64,000 nucleotides of DNA from Hexactinellida sp. DTS-2022. Taxonomy: Eukaryota; Porifera; Hexactinellida. Each line of letters opens with the position of its first letter. Position 1 is the first letter of the stretch. The stretch is taken from the NCBI GenBank assembly GCA_028753945.1, contig JAPNXP010000004.1, forward strand, positions 5,579,689 through 5,643,688, read 5' to 3'. Of the stretch, positions 53,826-64,000 are shown one piece after another. A model generated the notes under the pieces. The model was not told the DNA's origin. It made no database searches and saw only the letters and a program-made list of their open reading frames with translations. The translations under genes were made by a program, and so were the position numbers.

Positions 53826-53862
<37 letters not shown>

Positions 53863-54416
53863 ATTGTTGTTGTTAGTTCAAACGGACAAACAAGGCACAC
53901 AAGATTCTCTCAGATCCGACAAAAAAGAGAATTTACGACAAATATGGAACTACAGGCCTGAAGCTAGCAGAGCAGTTTGGAGAGGATGTGAGTGGTTGTT
54001 TGTTGTTTGTTTGTTGTTTACTTATTATTTACTTATTATTTACTTGTTGTTTATCGGTTAGAATGTAGAGACGTATCTATTGCTACAGAACCCCTGTTTC
54101 CAGGTGAGTCCTGCTATACCCTATGTCTCTTATAGCCTGTCTATATGGCTGCCTATAGTGCTGCTGCATAACGGTAATCCTGCTGTGCTGCCTGGGGAGC
54201 TGCTGCTGCTGCTGTCTCTGCTGCTGCTGCTGCGGCCGCCTCCTCAGAGACGAGGACTTCTCGGAGGTGCGGCCCGAGGACCTCGAGGACGATGAGCCGG
54301 TAACCCTGCAGCCTGGGGTCCCGCCCCCCGAGTACCAGTCCGAGAGAGACCCGCTGATAACCACCCAGCCCCTGGCGGAGCCCGGGAGCGACGGGTTTGA
54401 CAAGAGGGCCATATAG
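53498..54416 (+). CDS. DNAJC5: Cysteine-string protein (DNAJC5)
   Basis: Five phase-0 exons, 53498-53599, 53647-53703, 53877-53987, 54062-54103 and 54159-54416, encode 189 aa (vertebrate CSP is 198). Residues about 13-80 are a J domain with the HPD motif ([10 protein letters not shown]) and [27 protein letters not shown], as in CSP. The last exon opens with the palmitoylated cysteine string: CCC, then CC, then five C, L, five C (15 cysteines), followed by an acidic, Pro-rich tail ([16 protein letters not shown]). CSP is an Hsc70 co-chaperone on secretory and synaptic vesicles that keeps SNAREs folded. Finding a full string in an organism of this type supports a general exocytosis role. Exons 1 and 2 are separated by only 47 nt. 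Confidence 0.96.
53717..53874. repeat. (TTG/CTG)n array in DNAJC5 intron 2
   Basis: About 158 bp of TTG, CTG and ATT triplets end at the acceptor TTAG. They read as a long poly-Leu frame, which is spurious. Confidence 0.95.
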
Positions 54417-54550
54417 TCCGCCCCGCTCTGTAGCTATTTTCTTAACATTTTTACACGGACTATCTGAGCGTGTGTTAGCTATAATATATTCTATATTACA
54501 CATTACAATGTGGTTGTTACGTTGTATGCCTCTACTATTAACGTGTTAGC

Positions 54551-55857
54551 ATGGACCTGCAGTCCTACTCCTGGTACTTCGGACTGATCAGTCGCGTGAC
54601 CTCAGAGACGCTCCTGACCGGTCACAAGGCGGGCACCTATCTCATGCGGGACAGCAAATCCTGTCCAGGCGACTTCGTGCTTTCTGTCAGGTCAGTAGTC
54701 TGCCTATTCTATCGCATTCCTTACTGCCTATATGGTATCTAGCGAGAGCGGGAGAGTGAGCCACTACATAATAACGAAGCGGGGCGAGCAGTACCACATC
54801 GGGAACCAGGTGTTCACGGATCTGCTGTCCATCCTGGAGTTCTACAAGACGCACTATCTGGACACCACATACCTAACGGGAGTGGTAAGCATAGCACTGC
54901 TTATCTCACAGGCTATTAATATTGTGTCTCTAGTGTCCGCGGGAACAGAACTCATTCACGGTACACGCAGAGCCGCTTAAGCCGCCGCCCGTGGCTAACC
55001 CGACCCCTTCGCAGCCGCCGGCCCCCTTCCAGTCCCACGCCCCCCTGCCGCCCCCGATATCCTCCTCGGTGCCCCCCCCCGCCTTCTCGCAGCCGCAGCA
55101 GGAGACGCGCATGGTCATAAAGGCGCTCTACGAATTCAGCAGTGTGAGTTGCCCCTGTCCCCTGTCCCCTGTCCCCTGTCCCCTGTCCCCTGTCCCCTGT
55201 CCCCTGTCCCATATCCCCTGTCCCTGTCCCCTGTCCCGTTATAACTGTCCCCTGTCCCGTTATAACTGCCCCCTAGAGCGACCCAGAGGACCTCTGCTTC
55301 AAGAAGGGAGACCTCATGTACGTCATCAACAAGGACGAGGACCAGTGGTGGACGGTGCAGCACGAGAGCGGGAGGACCGGCCAGGTTCCGGTCCCCTACG
55401 TGCAAGTGGTGCGTCTGTTGCCAGGGAACGTCCCAGGAATGCGGCCTCTAACCACTATGTTTTTAGGTTTCAGAACCGAGTAATACAATACAGGAAGCTC
55501 ATCAACCAGAGGCGAGTATTGTAATGTCGATAAATACTTGGTTTATTTATTTTCTTAGAACAAACCAGTGAAGGCCCGAGCTACTCGGGACAGAATGGGG
55601 TGTCCGTACGATCAGAAGGCTCTCTCTTTCAAGGTAGTTATAAGCCGTTAACCATACCCTCGTAATTATTAGCAACCCATACCGTATAGCAAATACAAAT
55701 GTTCGCACCACTTGTTGCTATACTGATTTGTTCCCTGTAGATAGGGGACATTATCCTCGTCACGAAGCGAGACGAGTGCGGAGTGTGGGAAGGCGAAGTT
55801 AACGGAAAGAAGGGACACTTCCCATTCAACCACGTGCAAGTAATCGATGAAGTCTGA
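54551..55857 (+). CDS. CRK: Crk/CrkL adaptor protein, SH2-SH3-SH3
   Basis: Seven exons: 54551-54690, 54743-54884, 54934-55143, 55277-55408, 55467-55511, 55559-55633 and 55741-55857, 286 aa. An N-terminal SH2 (SWYFGLISR, GTYLMRDS holding the phosphotyrosine-binding Arg, FTDLLSILEFY) is followed by a Pro-rich linker, then SH3N (ALYEFSSSDPEDLCFKKGD, DQWWTV, PVPYVQV), and SH3C (GDIILVTKRDECGVWEGE, GKKGHFPFNHVQVID). Crk couples tyrosine-phosphorylated scaffolds (p130Cas, paxillin) to C3G and DOCK180 at adhesions. The linker between the SH3 domains is short and has no Tyr before MGCPYDQ, so the Abl-type inhibitory site of vertebrate CrkII appears absent. The exon 5 donor must be GC (AG|GCGAGT) to keep the conserved SH3C. 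Confidence 0.95.
55145..55266. repeat. CCCCTGT minisatellite in Crk intron 3
   Basis: Eight or more 7-bp units (CCCCTGT), then two GTCCCGTTATAACT units, fill the intron between SH3N exons. Confidence 0.9.
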
Positions 55858-55964
55858 AATGATTGGCCAAAGCAGACCCGGGACAGATTAGTTCATCACT
55901 AGTCACATAGACTAGAACTGATTTTTAAATCTTTATAAATATCCATAGTCTGTATAGTCAATTC

Positions 55965-56017
55965 ATTAAAGAGGTGTTGTCACTGAAGATCCGATGCATC
56001 CAAATTATGGGAATAAA
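55965..56017 (+). promoter_or_regulatory. Poly(A) signals after Crk
   Basis: ATTAAA at 55965-55970 and AATAAA at 56012-56017, 108 and 155 bp after the stop. They are the only clear signals seen downstream in the four-gene cluster. Confidence 0.65.
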
Positions 56018-56131
56018 TATGAACAATTACATTTAATCTTAGTGTAATATAATTTAATTAATGTTTGAATTGTGAAGACTTCAAATGTTTAACGAGTTCT
56101 AATAACTGATAGGGAATCAATCGACAATCAC

Positions 56132-59100
56132 CTTTTCACCAGACATCCCAAACATCACATAAAGTTAGCCAGTCCTTTCACTATACCCCATCAAACACAA
56201 TTAAAAAGAAGAATTCTATCACTCCCTTCGTTCCCAGCCAATTTTTAACCAACCAAAGATAGATTTTAAGAATGCTATAATAGTACATTAAGAAGGTGAC
56301 TGTTTGACAATAAACAATCCAGGTCACTTTAAAAAGAGATTTACTTTTCACCAGACATCCCAAACATCACATAGGATAGCCATACTTTACAATATATTCC
56401 ATCAAAGACAATAAAAAAGAAGAATTCTATCACTCCCTTCGTTCCCAGCCAATTTTTAACCAACCAAAGATAGATTTTAAGAATGCTATAATAGTACATT
56501 AAGAAGGTGACTGTTTGACAATAAACAATCCAGGTCACTTTAAAAAGAGATTTACTTTTCACCAGACATCCCAAACATCACATAGGATAGCCATACTTTA
56601 CAATATATTCCATCAAAGACAATAAAAAAGAAGAATTCTATCACTCCCTTCGTTCCCAGCCAATTTTTAACCAACCAAAGATAGATTTTAAGAATGCTAT
56701 AATAGTACATTAAGAAGGTGACTGTTTGACAATAAACAATCCAGGTCACTTTAAAAAGAGATTTACTTTTCACCAGACATCCCAAACATCACATAGGATA
56801 GCCATACTTTACAATATATTCCATCAAAGACAATAAAAAATAAGAATTCTATCACTCCCTTCGTTCCCAGCCAATTTTTAACCAACCAAAGATAGATTTT
56901 AAGAATGCTATAATAGTACATTAAGAAGGTGACTGTTTGACAATAAACAATCCAGGTCACTTTAAAAAGAGATTTACTTTTCACCAGACATCCCAAACAT
57001 CACATAGGATAGCCATACTTTACAATATATTCCATCAAAGACAATTAAAAAGAAGAATTCTATCACTCCCTTCGTTCCCAGCCAATTTTTAACCAACCAA
57101 AGATAGATTTTAAGAATGCTATAATAGTACATTAAGAAGGTGACTGTTTGACAATAAACAATCCAGGTCACTTTAAAAAGAGATTTACTTTTCACCAGAC
57201 ATCCCAAACATCACATAGGATAGCCATACTTTACAATATATTCCATCAAAGACAATAAAAAAGAAGAATTCTATCACTCCCTTCGTTCCCAGCCAATTTT
57301 TAACCAACCAAAGATAGATTTTAAGAATGCTATAATAGTACATTAAGAAGGTGACTGTTTGACAATAAACAATCCAGGTCACTTTAAAAAGAGATTTACT
57401 TTTCACCAGACATCCCAAACATCACATAGGATAGCCATACTTTACAATATATTCCATCAAAGACAATAAAAAAGAAGAATTCTATCACTCCCTTCGTTCC
57501 CAGCCAATTTTTAACCAACCAAAGATAGATTTTAAGAATGCTATAATAGTACATTAAGAAGGTGACTGTTTGACAATAAACAATCCAGGTCACTTTAAAA
57601 AGAGATTTACTTTTCACCAGACATCCCAAACATCACATAGGATAGCCATACTTTACAATATATTCCATCAAAGACAATAAAAAAGAAGAATTCTATCACT
57701 CCCTTCGTTCCCAGCCAATTTTTAACCAACCAAAGATAGATTTTAAGAATGCTATAATAGTACATTAAGAAGGTGACTGTTTGACAATAAACAATCCAGG
57801 TCACTTTAAAAAGAGATTTACTTTTCACCAGACATCCCAAACATCACATAGGATAGCCATACTTTACAATATATTCCATCAAAGACAATAAAAAAGAAGA
57901 ATTCTATCACTCCCTTCGTTCCCAGCCAATTTTTAACCAACCAAAGATAGATTTTAAGAATGCTATAATAGTACATTAAGAAGGTGACTGTTTGACAATA
58001 AACAATCCAGGTCACTTTAAAAAGAGATTTACTTTTCACCAGACATCCCAAACATCACATAGGATAGCCATACTTTACAATATATTCCATCAAAGACAAT
58101 AAAAAAGAAGAATTCTATCACTCCCTTCGTTCCCAGCCAATTTTTAACCAACCAAAGATAGATTTTAAGAATGCTATAATAGTACATTAAGAAGGTGACT
58201 GTTTGACAATAAACAATCCAGGTCACTTTAAAAAGAGATTTACTTTTCACCAGACATCCCAAACATCACATAGGATAGCCATACTTTACAATATATTCCA
58301 TCAAAGACAATAAAAAAGAAGAATTCTATCACTCCCTTCGTTCCCAGCCAATTTTTAACCAACCAAAGATAGATTTTAAGAATGCTATAATAGTACATTA
58401 AGAAGGTGACTGTTTGACAATAAACAATCCAGGTCACTTTAAAAAGAGATTTACTTTTCACCAGACATCCCAAACATCACATAGGATAGCCATACTTTAC
58501 AATATATTCCATCAAAGACAATAAAAAAGAAGAATTCTATCACTCCCTTCGTTCCCAGCCAATTTTTAACCAACCAAAGATAGATTTTAAGAATGCTATA
58601 ATAGTACATTAAGAAGGTGACTGTTTGACAATAAACAATCCAGGTCACTTTAAAAAGAGATTTACTTTTCACCAGACATCCCAAACATCACATAGGATAG
58701 CCATACTTTACAATATATTCCATCAAAGACAATAAAAAAGAAGAATTCTATCACTCCCTTCGTTCCCAGCCAATTTTTAACCAACCAAAGATAGATTTTA
58801 AGAATGCTATAATAGTACATTAAGAAGGTGACTGTTTGACAATAAACAATCCAGGTCACTTTAAAAAGAGATTTACTTTTCACCAGACATCCCAAACATC
58901 ACATAGGATAGCCATACTTTACAATATATTCCATCAAAGACAATAAAAAAGAAGAATTCTATCACTCCCTTCGTTCCCAGCCAATTTTTAACCAACCAAA
59001 GATAGATTTTAAGAATGCTATAATAGTACATTAAGAAGGTGACTGTTTGACAATAAACAATCCAGGTCACTTTAAAAAGAGATTTACTTTTCACCAGACA

Positions 59101-62100
59101 TCCCAAACATCACATAGGATAGCCATACTTTACAATATATTCCATCAAAGACAATAAAAAAGAAGAATTCTATCACTCCCTTCGTTCCCAGCCAATTTTT
59201 AACCAACCAAAGATAGATTTTAAGAATGCTATAATAGTACATTAAGAAGGTGACTGTTTGACAATAAACAATCCAGGTCACTTTAAAAAGAGATTTACTT
59301 TTCACCAGACATCCCAAACATCACATAGGATAGCCATACTTTACAATATATTCCATCAAAGACAATAAAAAAGAAGAATTCTATCACTCCCTTCGTTCCC
59401 AGCCAATTTTTAACCAACCAAAGATAGATTTTAAGAATGCTATAATAGTACATTAAGAAGGTGACTGTTTGACAATAAACAATCCAGGTCACTTTAAAAA
59501 GAGATTTACTTTTCACCAGACATCCCAAACATCACATAGGATAGCCATACTTTACAATATATTCCATCAAAGACAATAAAAAAGAAGAATTCTATCACTC
59601 CCTTCGTTCCCAGCCAATTTTTAACCAACCAAAGATAGATTTTAAGAATGCTATAATAGTACATTAAGAAGGTGACTGTTTGACAATAAACAATCCAGGT
59701 CACTTTAAAAAGAGATTTACTTTTCACCAGACATCCCAAACATCACATAGGATAGCCATACTTTACAATATATTCCATCAAAGACAATAAAAAAGAAGAA
59801 TTCTATCACTCCCTTCGTTCCCAGCCAATTTTTAACCAACCAAAGATAGATTTTAAGAATGCTATAATAGTACATTAAGAAGGTGACTGTTTGACAATAA
59901 ACAATCCAGGTCACTTTAAAAAGAGATTTACTTTTCACCAGACATCCCAAACATCACATAGGATAGCCATACTTTACAATATATTCCATCAAAGACAATA
60001 AAAAAGAAGAATTCTATCACTCCCTTCGTTCCCAGCCAATTTTTAACCAACCAAAGATAGATTTTAAGAATGCTATAATAGTACATTAAGAAGGTGACTG
60101 TTTGACAATAAACAATCCAGGTCACTTTAAAAAGAGATTTACTTTTCACCAGACATCCCAAACATCACATAGGATAGCCATACTTTACAATATATTCCAT
60201 CAAAGACAATAAAAAAGAAGAATTCTATCACTCCCTTCGTTCCCAGCCAATTTTTAACCAACCAAAGATAGATTTTAAGAATGCTATAATAGTACATTAA
60301 GAAGGTGACTGTTTGACAATAAACAATCCAGGTCACTTTAAAAAGAGATTTACTTTTCACCAGACATCCCAAACATCACATAGGATAGCCATACTTTACA
60401 ATATATTCCATCAAAGACAATAAAAAAGAAGAATTCTATCACTCCCTTCGTTCCCAGCCAATTTTTAACCAACCAAAGATAGATTTTAAGAATGCTATAA
60501 TAGTACATTAAGAAGGTGACTGTTTGACAATAAACAATCCAGGTCACTTTAAAAAGAGATTTACTTTTCACCAGACATCCCAAACATCACATAGGATAGC
60601 CATACTTTACAATATATTCCATCAAAGACAATAAAAAAGAAGAATTCTATCACTCCCTTCGTTCCCAGCCAATTTTTAACCAACCAAAGATAGATTTTAA
60701 GAATGCTATAATAGTACATTAAGAAGGTGACTGTTTGACAATAAACAATCCAGGTCACTTTAAAAAGAGATTTACTTTTCACCAGACATCCCAAACATCA
60801 CATAGGATAGCCATACTTTACAATATATTCCATCAAAGACAATAAAAAAGAAGAATTCTATCACTCCCTTCGTTCCCAGCCAATTTTTAACCAACCAAAG
60901 ATAGATTTTAAGAATGCTATAATAGTACATTAAGAAGGTGACTGTTTGACAATAAACAATCCAGGTCACTTTAAAAAGAGATTTACTTTTCACCAGACAT
61001 CCCAAACATCACATAGGATAGCCATACTTTACAATATATTCCATCAAAGACAATAAAAAAGAAGAATTCTATCACTCCCTTCGTTCCCAGCCAATTTTTA
61101 ACCAACCAAAGATAGATTTTAAGAATGCTATAATAGTACATTAAGAAGGTGACTGTTTGACAATAAACAATCCAGGTCACTTTAAAAAGAGATTTACTTT
61201 TCACCAGACATCCCAAACATCACATAGGATAGCCATACTTTACAATATATTCCATCAAAGACAATAAAAAAGAAGAATTCTATCACTCCCTTCGTTCCCA
61301 GCCAATTTTTAACCAACCAAAGATAGATTTTAAGAATGCTATAATAGTACATTAAGAAGGTGACTGTTTGACAATAAACAATCCAGGTCACTTTAAAAAG
61401 AGATTTACTTTTCACCAGACATCCCAAACATCACATAGGATAGCCATACTTTACAATATATTCCATCAAAGACAATAAAAAAGAAGAATTCTATCACTCC
61501 CTTCGTTCCCAGCCAATTTTTAACCAACCAAAGATAGATTTTAAGAATGCTATAATAGTACATTAAGAAGGTGACTGTTTGACAATAAACAATCCAGGTC
61601 ACTTTAAAAAGAGATTTACTTTTCACCAGACATCCCAAACATCACATAGGATAGCCATACTTTACAATATATTCCATCAAAGACAATAAAAAAGAAGAAT
61701 TCTATCACTCCCTTCGTTCCCAGCCAATTTTTAACCAACCAAAGATAGATTTTAAGAATGCTATAATAGTACATTAAGAAGGTGACTGTTTGACAATAAA
61801 CAATCCAGGTCACTTTAAAAAGAGATTTACTTTTCACCAGACATCCCAAACATCACATAGGATAGCCATACTTTACAATATATTCCATCAAAGACAATAA
61901 AAAAGAAGAATTCTATCACTCCCTTCGTTCCCAGCCAATTTTTAACCAACCAAAGATAGATTTTAAGAATGCTATAATAGTACATTAAGAAGGTGACTGT
62001 TTGACAATAAACAATCCAGGTCACTTTAAAAAGAGATTTACTTTTCACCAGACATCCCAAACATCACATAGGATAGCCATACTTTACAATATATTCCATC

Positions 62101-64000
62101 AAAGACAATAAAAAAGAAGAATTCTATCACTCCCTTCGTTCCCAGCCAATTTTTAACCAACCAAAGATAGATTTTAAGAATGCTATAATAGTACATTAAG
62201 AAGGTGACTGTTTGACAATAAACAATCCAGGTCACTTTAAAAAGAGATTTACTTTTCACCAGACATCCCAAACATCACATAGGATAGCCATACTTTACAA
62301 TATATTCCATCAAAGACAATAAAAAAGAAGAATTCTATCACTCCCTTCGTTCCCAGCCAATTTTTAACCAACCAAAGATAGATTTTAAGAATGCTATAAT
62401 AGTACATTAAGAAGGTGACTGTTTGACAATAAACAATCCAGGTCACTTTAAAAAGAGATTTACTTTTCACCAGACATCCCAAACATCACATAGGATAGCC
62501 ATACTTTACAATATATTCCATCAAAGACAATAAAAAAGAAGAATTCTATCACTCCCTTCGTTCCCAGCCAATTTTTAACCAACCAAAGATAGATTTTAAG
62601 AATGCTATAATAGTACATTAAGAAGGTGACTGTTTGACAATAAACAATCCAGGTCACTTTAAAAAGAGATTTACTTTTCACCAGACATCCCAAACATCAC
62701 ATAGGATAGCCATACTTTACAATATATTCCATCAAAGACAATAAAAAAGAAGAATTCTATCACTCCCTTCGTTCCCAGCCAATTTTTAACCAACCAAAGA
62801 TAGATTTTAAGAATGCTATAATAGTACATTAAGAAGGTGACTGTTTGACAATAAACAATCCAGGTCACTTTAAAAAGAGATTTACTTTTCACCAGACATC
62901 CCAAACATCACATAGGATAGCCATACTTTACAATATATTCCATCAAAGACAATAAAAAAGAAGAATTCTATCACTCCCTTCGTTCCCAGCCAATTTTTAA
63001 CCAACCAAAGATAGATTTTAAGAATGCTATAATAGTACATTAAGAAGGTGACTGTTTGACAATAAACAATCCAGGTCACTTTAAAAAGAGATTTACTTTT
63101 CACCAGACATCCCAAACATCACATAGGATAGCCATACTTTACAATATATTCCATCAAAGACAATAAAAAAGAAGAATTCTATCACTCCCTTCGTTCCCAG
63201 CCAATTTTTAACCAACCAAAGATAGATTTTAAGAATGCTATAATAGTACATTAAGAAGGTGACTGTTTGACAATAAACAATCCAGGTCACTTTAAAAAGA
63301 GATTTACTTTTCACCAGACATCCCAAACATCACATAGGATAGCCATACTTTACAATATATTCCATCAAAGACAATAAAAAAGAAGAATTCTATCACTCCC
63401 TTCGTTCCCAGCCAATTTTTAACCAACCAAAGATAGATTTTAAGAATGCTATAATAGTACATTAAGAAGGTGACTGTTTGACAATAAACAATCCAGGTCA
63501 CTTTAAAAAGAGATTTACTTTTCACCAGACATCCCAAACATCACATAGGATAGCCATACTTTACAATATATTCCATCAAAGACAATAAAAAATAAGAATT
63601 CTATCACTCCCTTCGTTCCCAGCCAATTTTTAACCAACCAAAGATAGATTTTAAGAATGCTATAATAGTACATTAAGAAGGTGACTGTTTGACAATAAAC
63701 AATCCAGGTCACTTTAAAAAGAGATTTACTTTTCACCAGACATCCCAAACATCACATAGGATAGCCATACTTTACAATATATTCCATCAAAGACAATAAA
63801 AAAGAAGAATTCTATCACTCCCTTCGTTCCCAGCCAATTTTTAACCAACCAAAGATAGATTTTAAGAATGCTATAATAGTACATTAAGAAGGTGACTGTT
63901 TGACAATAAACAATCCAGGTCACTTTAAAAAGAGATTTACTTTTCACCAGACATCCCAAACATCACATAGGATAGCCATACTTTACAATATATTCCATCA
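56132..64000. repeat. 211-bp satellite array running off the window
   Basis: About 37 head-to-tail units of 211 bp (for example CTTTTCACCAGACATCCCAA starts near 56132, 56344, 56555 and every 211 bp after). AT-rich. Apart from the first unit, which differs between about 56158 and 56210, units are almost identical. The minus strand of each unit is open for 77 codons, overlapping the next unit; I do not regard it as coding. Confidence 0.98.

Noticed and set aside
53720-54061. Poly-leucine frame in the CSP gene
   Set aside because: Translation of an intronic TTG/CTG triplet array. The authentic exons on both sides join in phase without it.
56181-63959. Array of 77-codon minus-strand frames, one per 211-bp unit
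   Set aside because: Each frame overlaps the next unit, 211 is not a multiple of three, and the protein is low-complexity hydrophobic. It is a by-product of one stop-free stretch in a satellite.

Overview
The window reads as nuclear DNA from an early-branching animal. A sponge is my best guess, but nothing here fixes the phylum. The genes are animal-type multi-exon genes: vinculin, Crk, myosin V, cysteine-string protein, Phafin, LZIC and a Rab11-FIP-like protein. Exons are GC-rich. Introns are AT-rich, often only 45-60 nt, and carry (GTT)n/(CAA)n runs, minisatellites and many short inverted-repeat elements. All exon boundaries are my own reading of splice consensus, reading phase and protein-family conservation.

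Layout. 1-5528 (+): 3' part of a gene encoding a C2 domain, two IPT/TIG domains and a Rab11-FIP-type Rab-binding helix. 5948-11125 (+): three tandem paralogous single-pass membrane proteins sharing an unrecognised Cys/Trp domain. 11185-12603 (-): LZIC. 14066-15301 (-): an intronless NHL-repeat protein. 16298-24171 (-): a 17-exon vinculin gene. 24414-25139 (+): a proline-rich protein with an ataxin-7-like zinc finger, head to head with vinculin. 26064-48595 (+): a 21-exon class V myosin; intron 12 holds an 11-kb array of a 19-bp repeat and intron 20 holds a 48-bp repeat array. 49048-51782: Phafin (PH-FYVE). 51907-53413: sphingosine-1-phosphate phosphatase. 53498-54416: cysteine-string protein. 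54551-55857: Crk adaptor. These last four genes are all on + and sit very close together. 56132 to the window end: a nearly homogeneous 211-bp satellite.

Themes. Many products act in membrane traffic (Rab11-FIP-like, myosin V, Phafin, CSP, SGPP) or adhesion and cytoskeletal signalling (vinculin, Crk). In known animals class I Rab11-FIPs and myosin V are partners on recycling endosomes; their closeness here may be chance.

Most notable observations: (1) the novel tandem receptor-like family, whose domain carries an intron at the same phase-0 position each time; (2) the C2-TIG-TIG-FIP architecture; (3) the myosin V intron array, flanked by terminal inverted repeats that themselves contain the 19-bp monomer, which suggests an array born from a transposon end; (4) three introns with the same unusual GC donor, AG|GCGAGT; (5) a tight four-gene unidirectional cluster whose start codons follow splice-acceptor-like sequence, a possible trans-spliced operon; (6) frame-independent excess of CAGCTG in exons.
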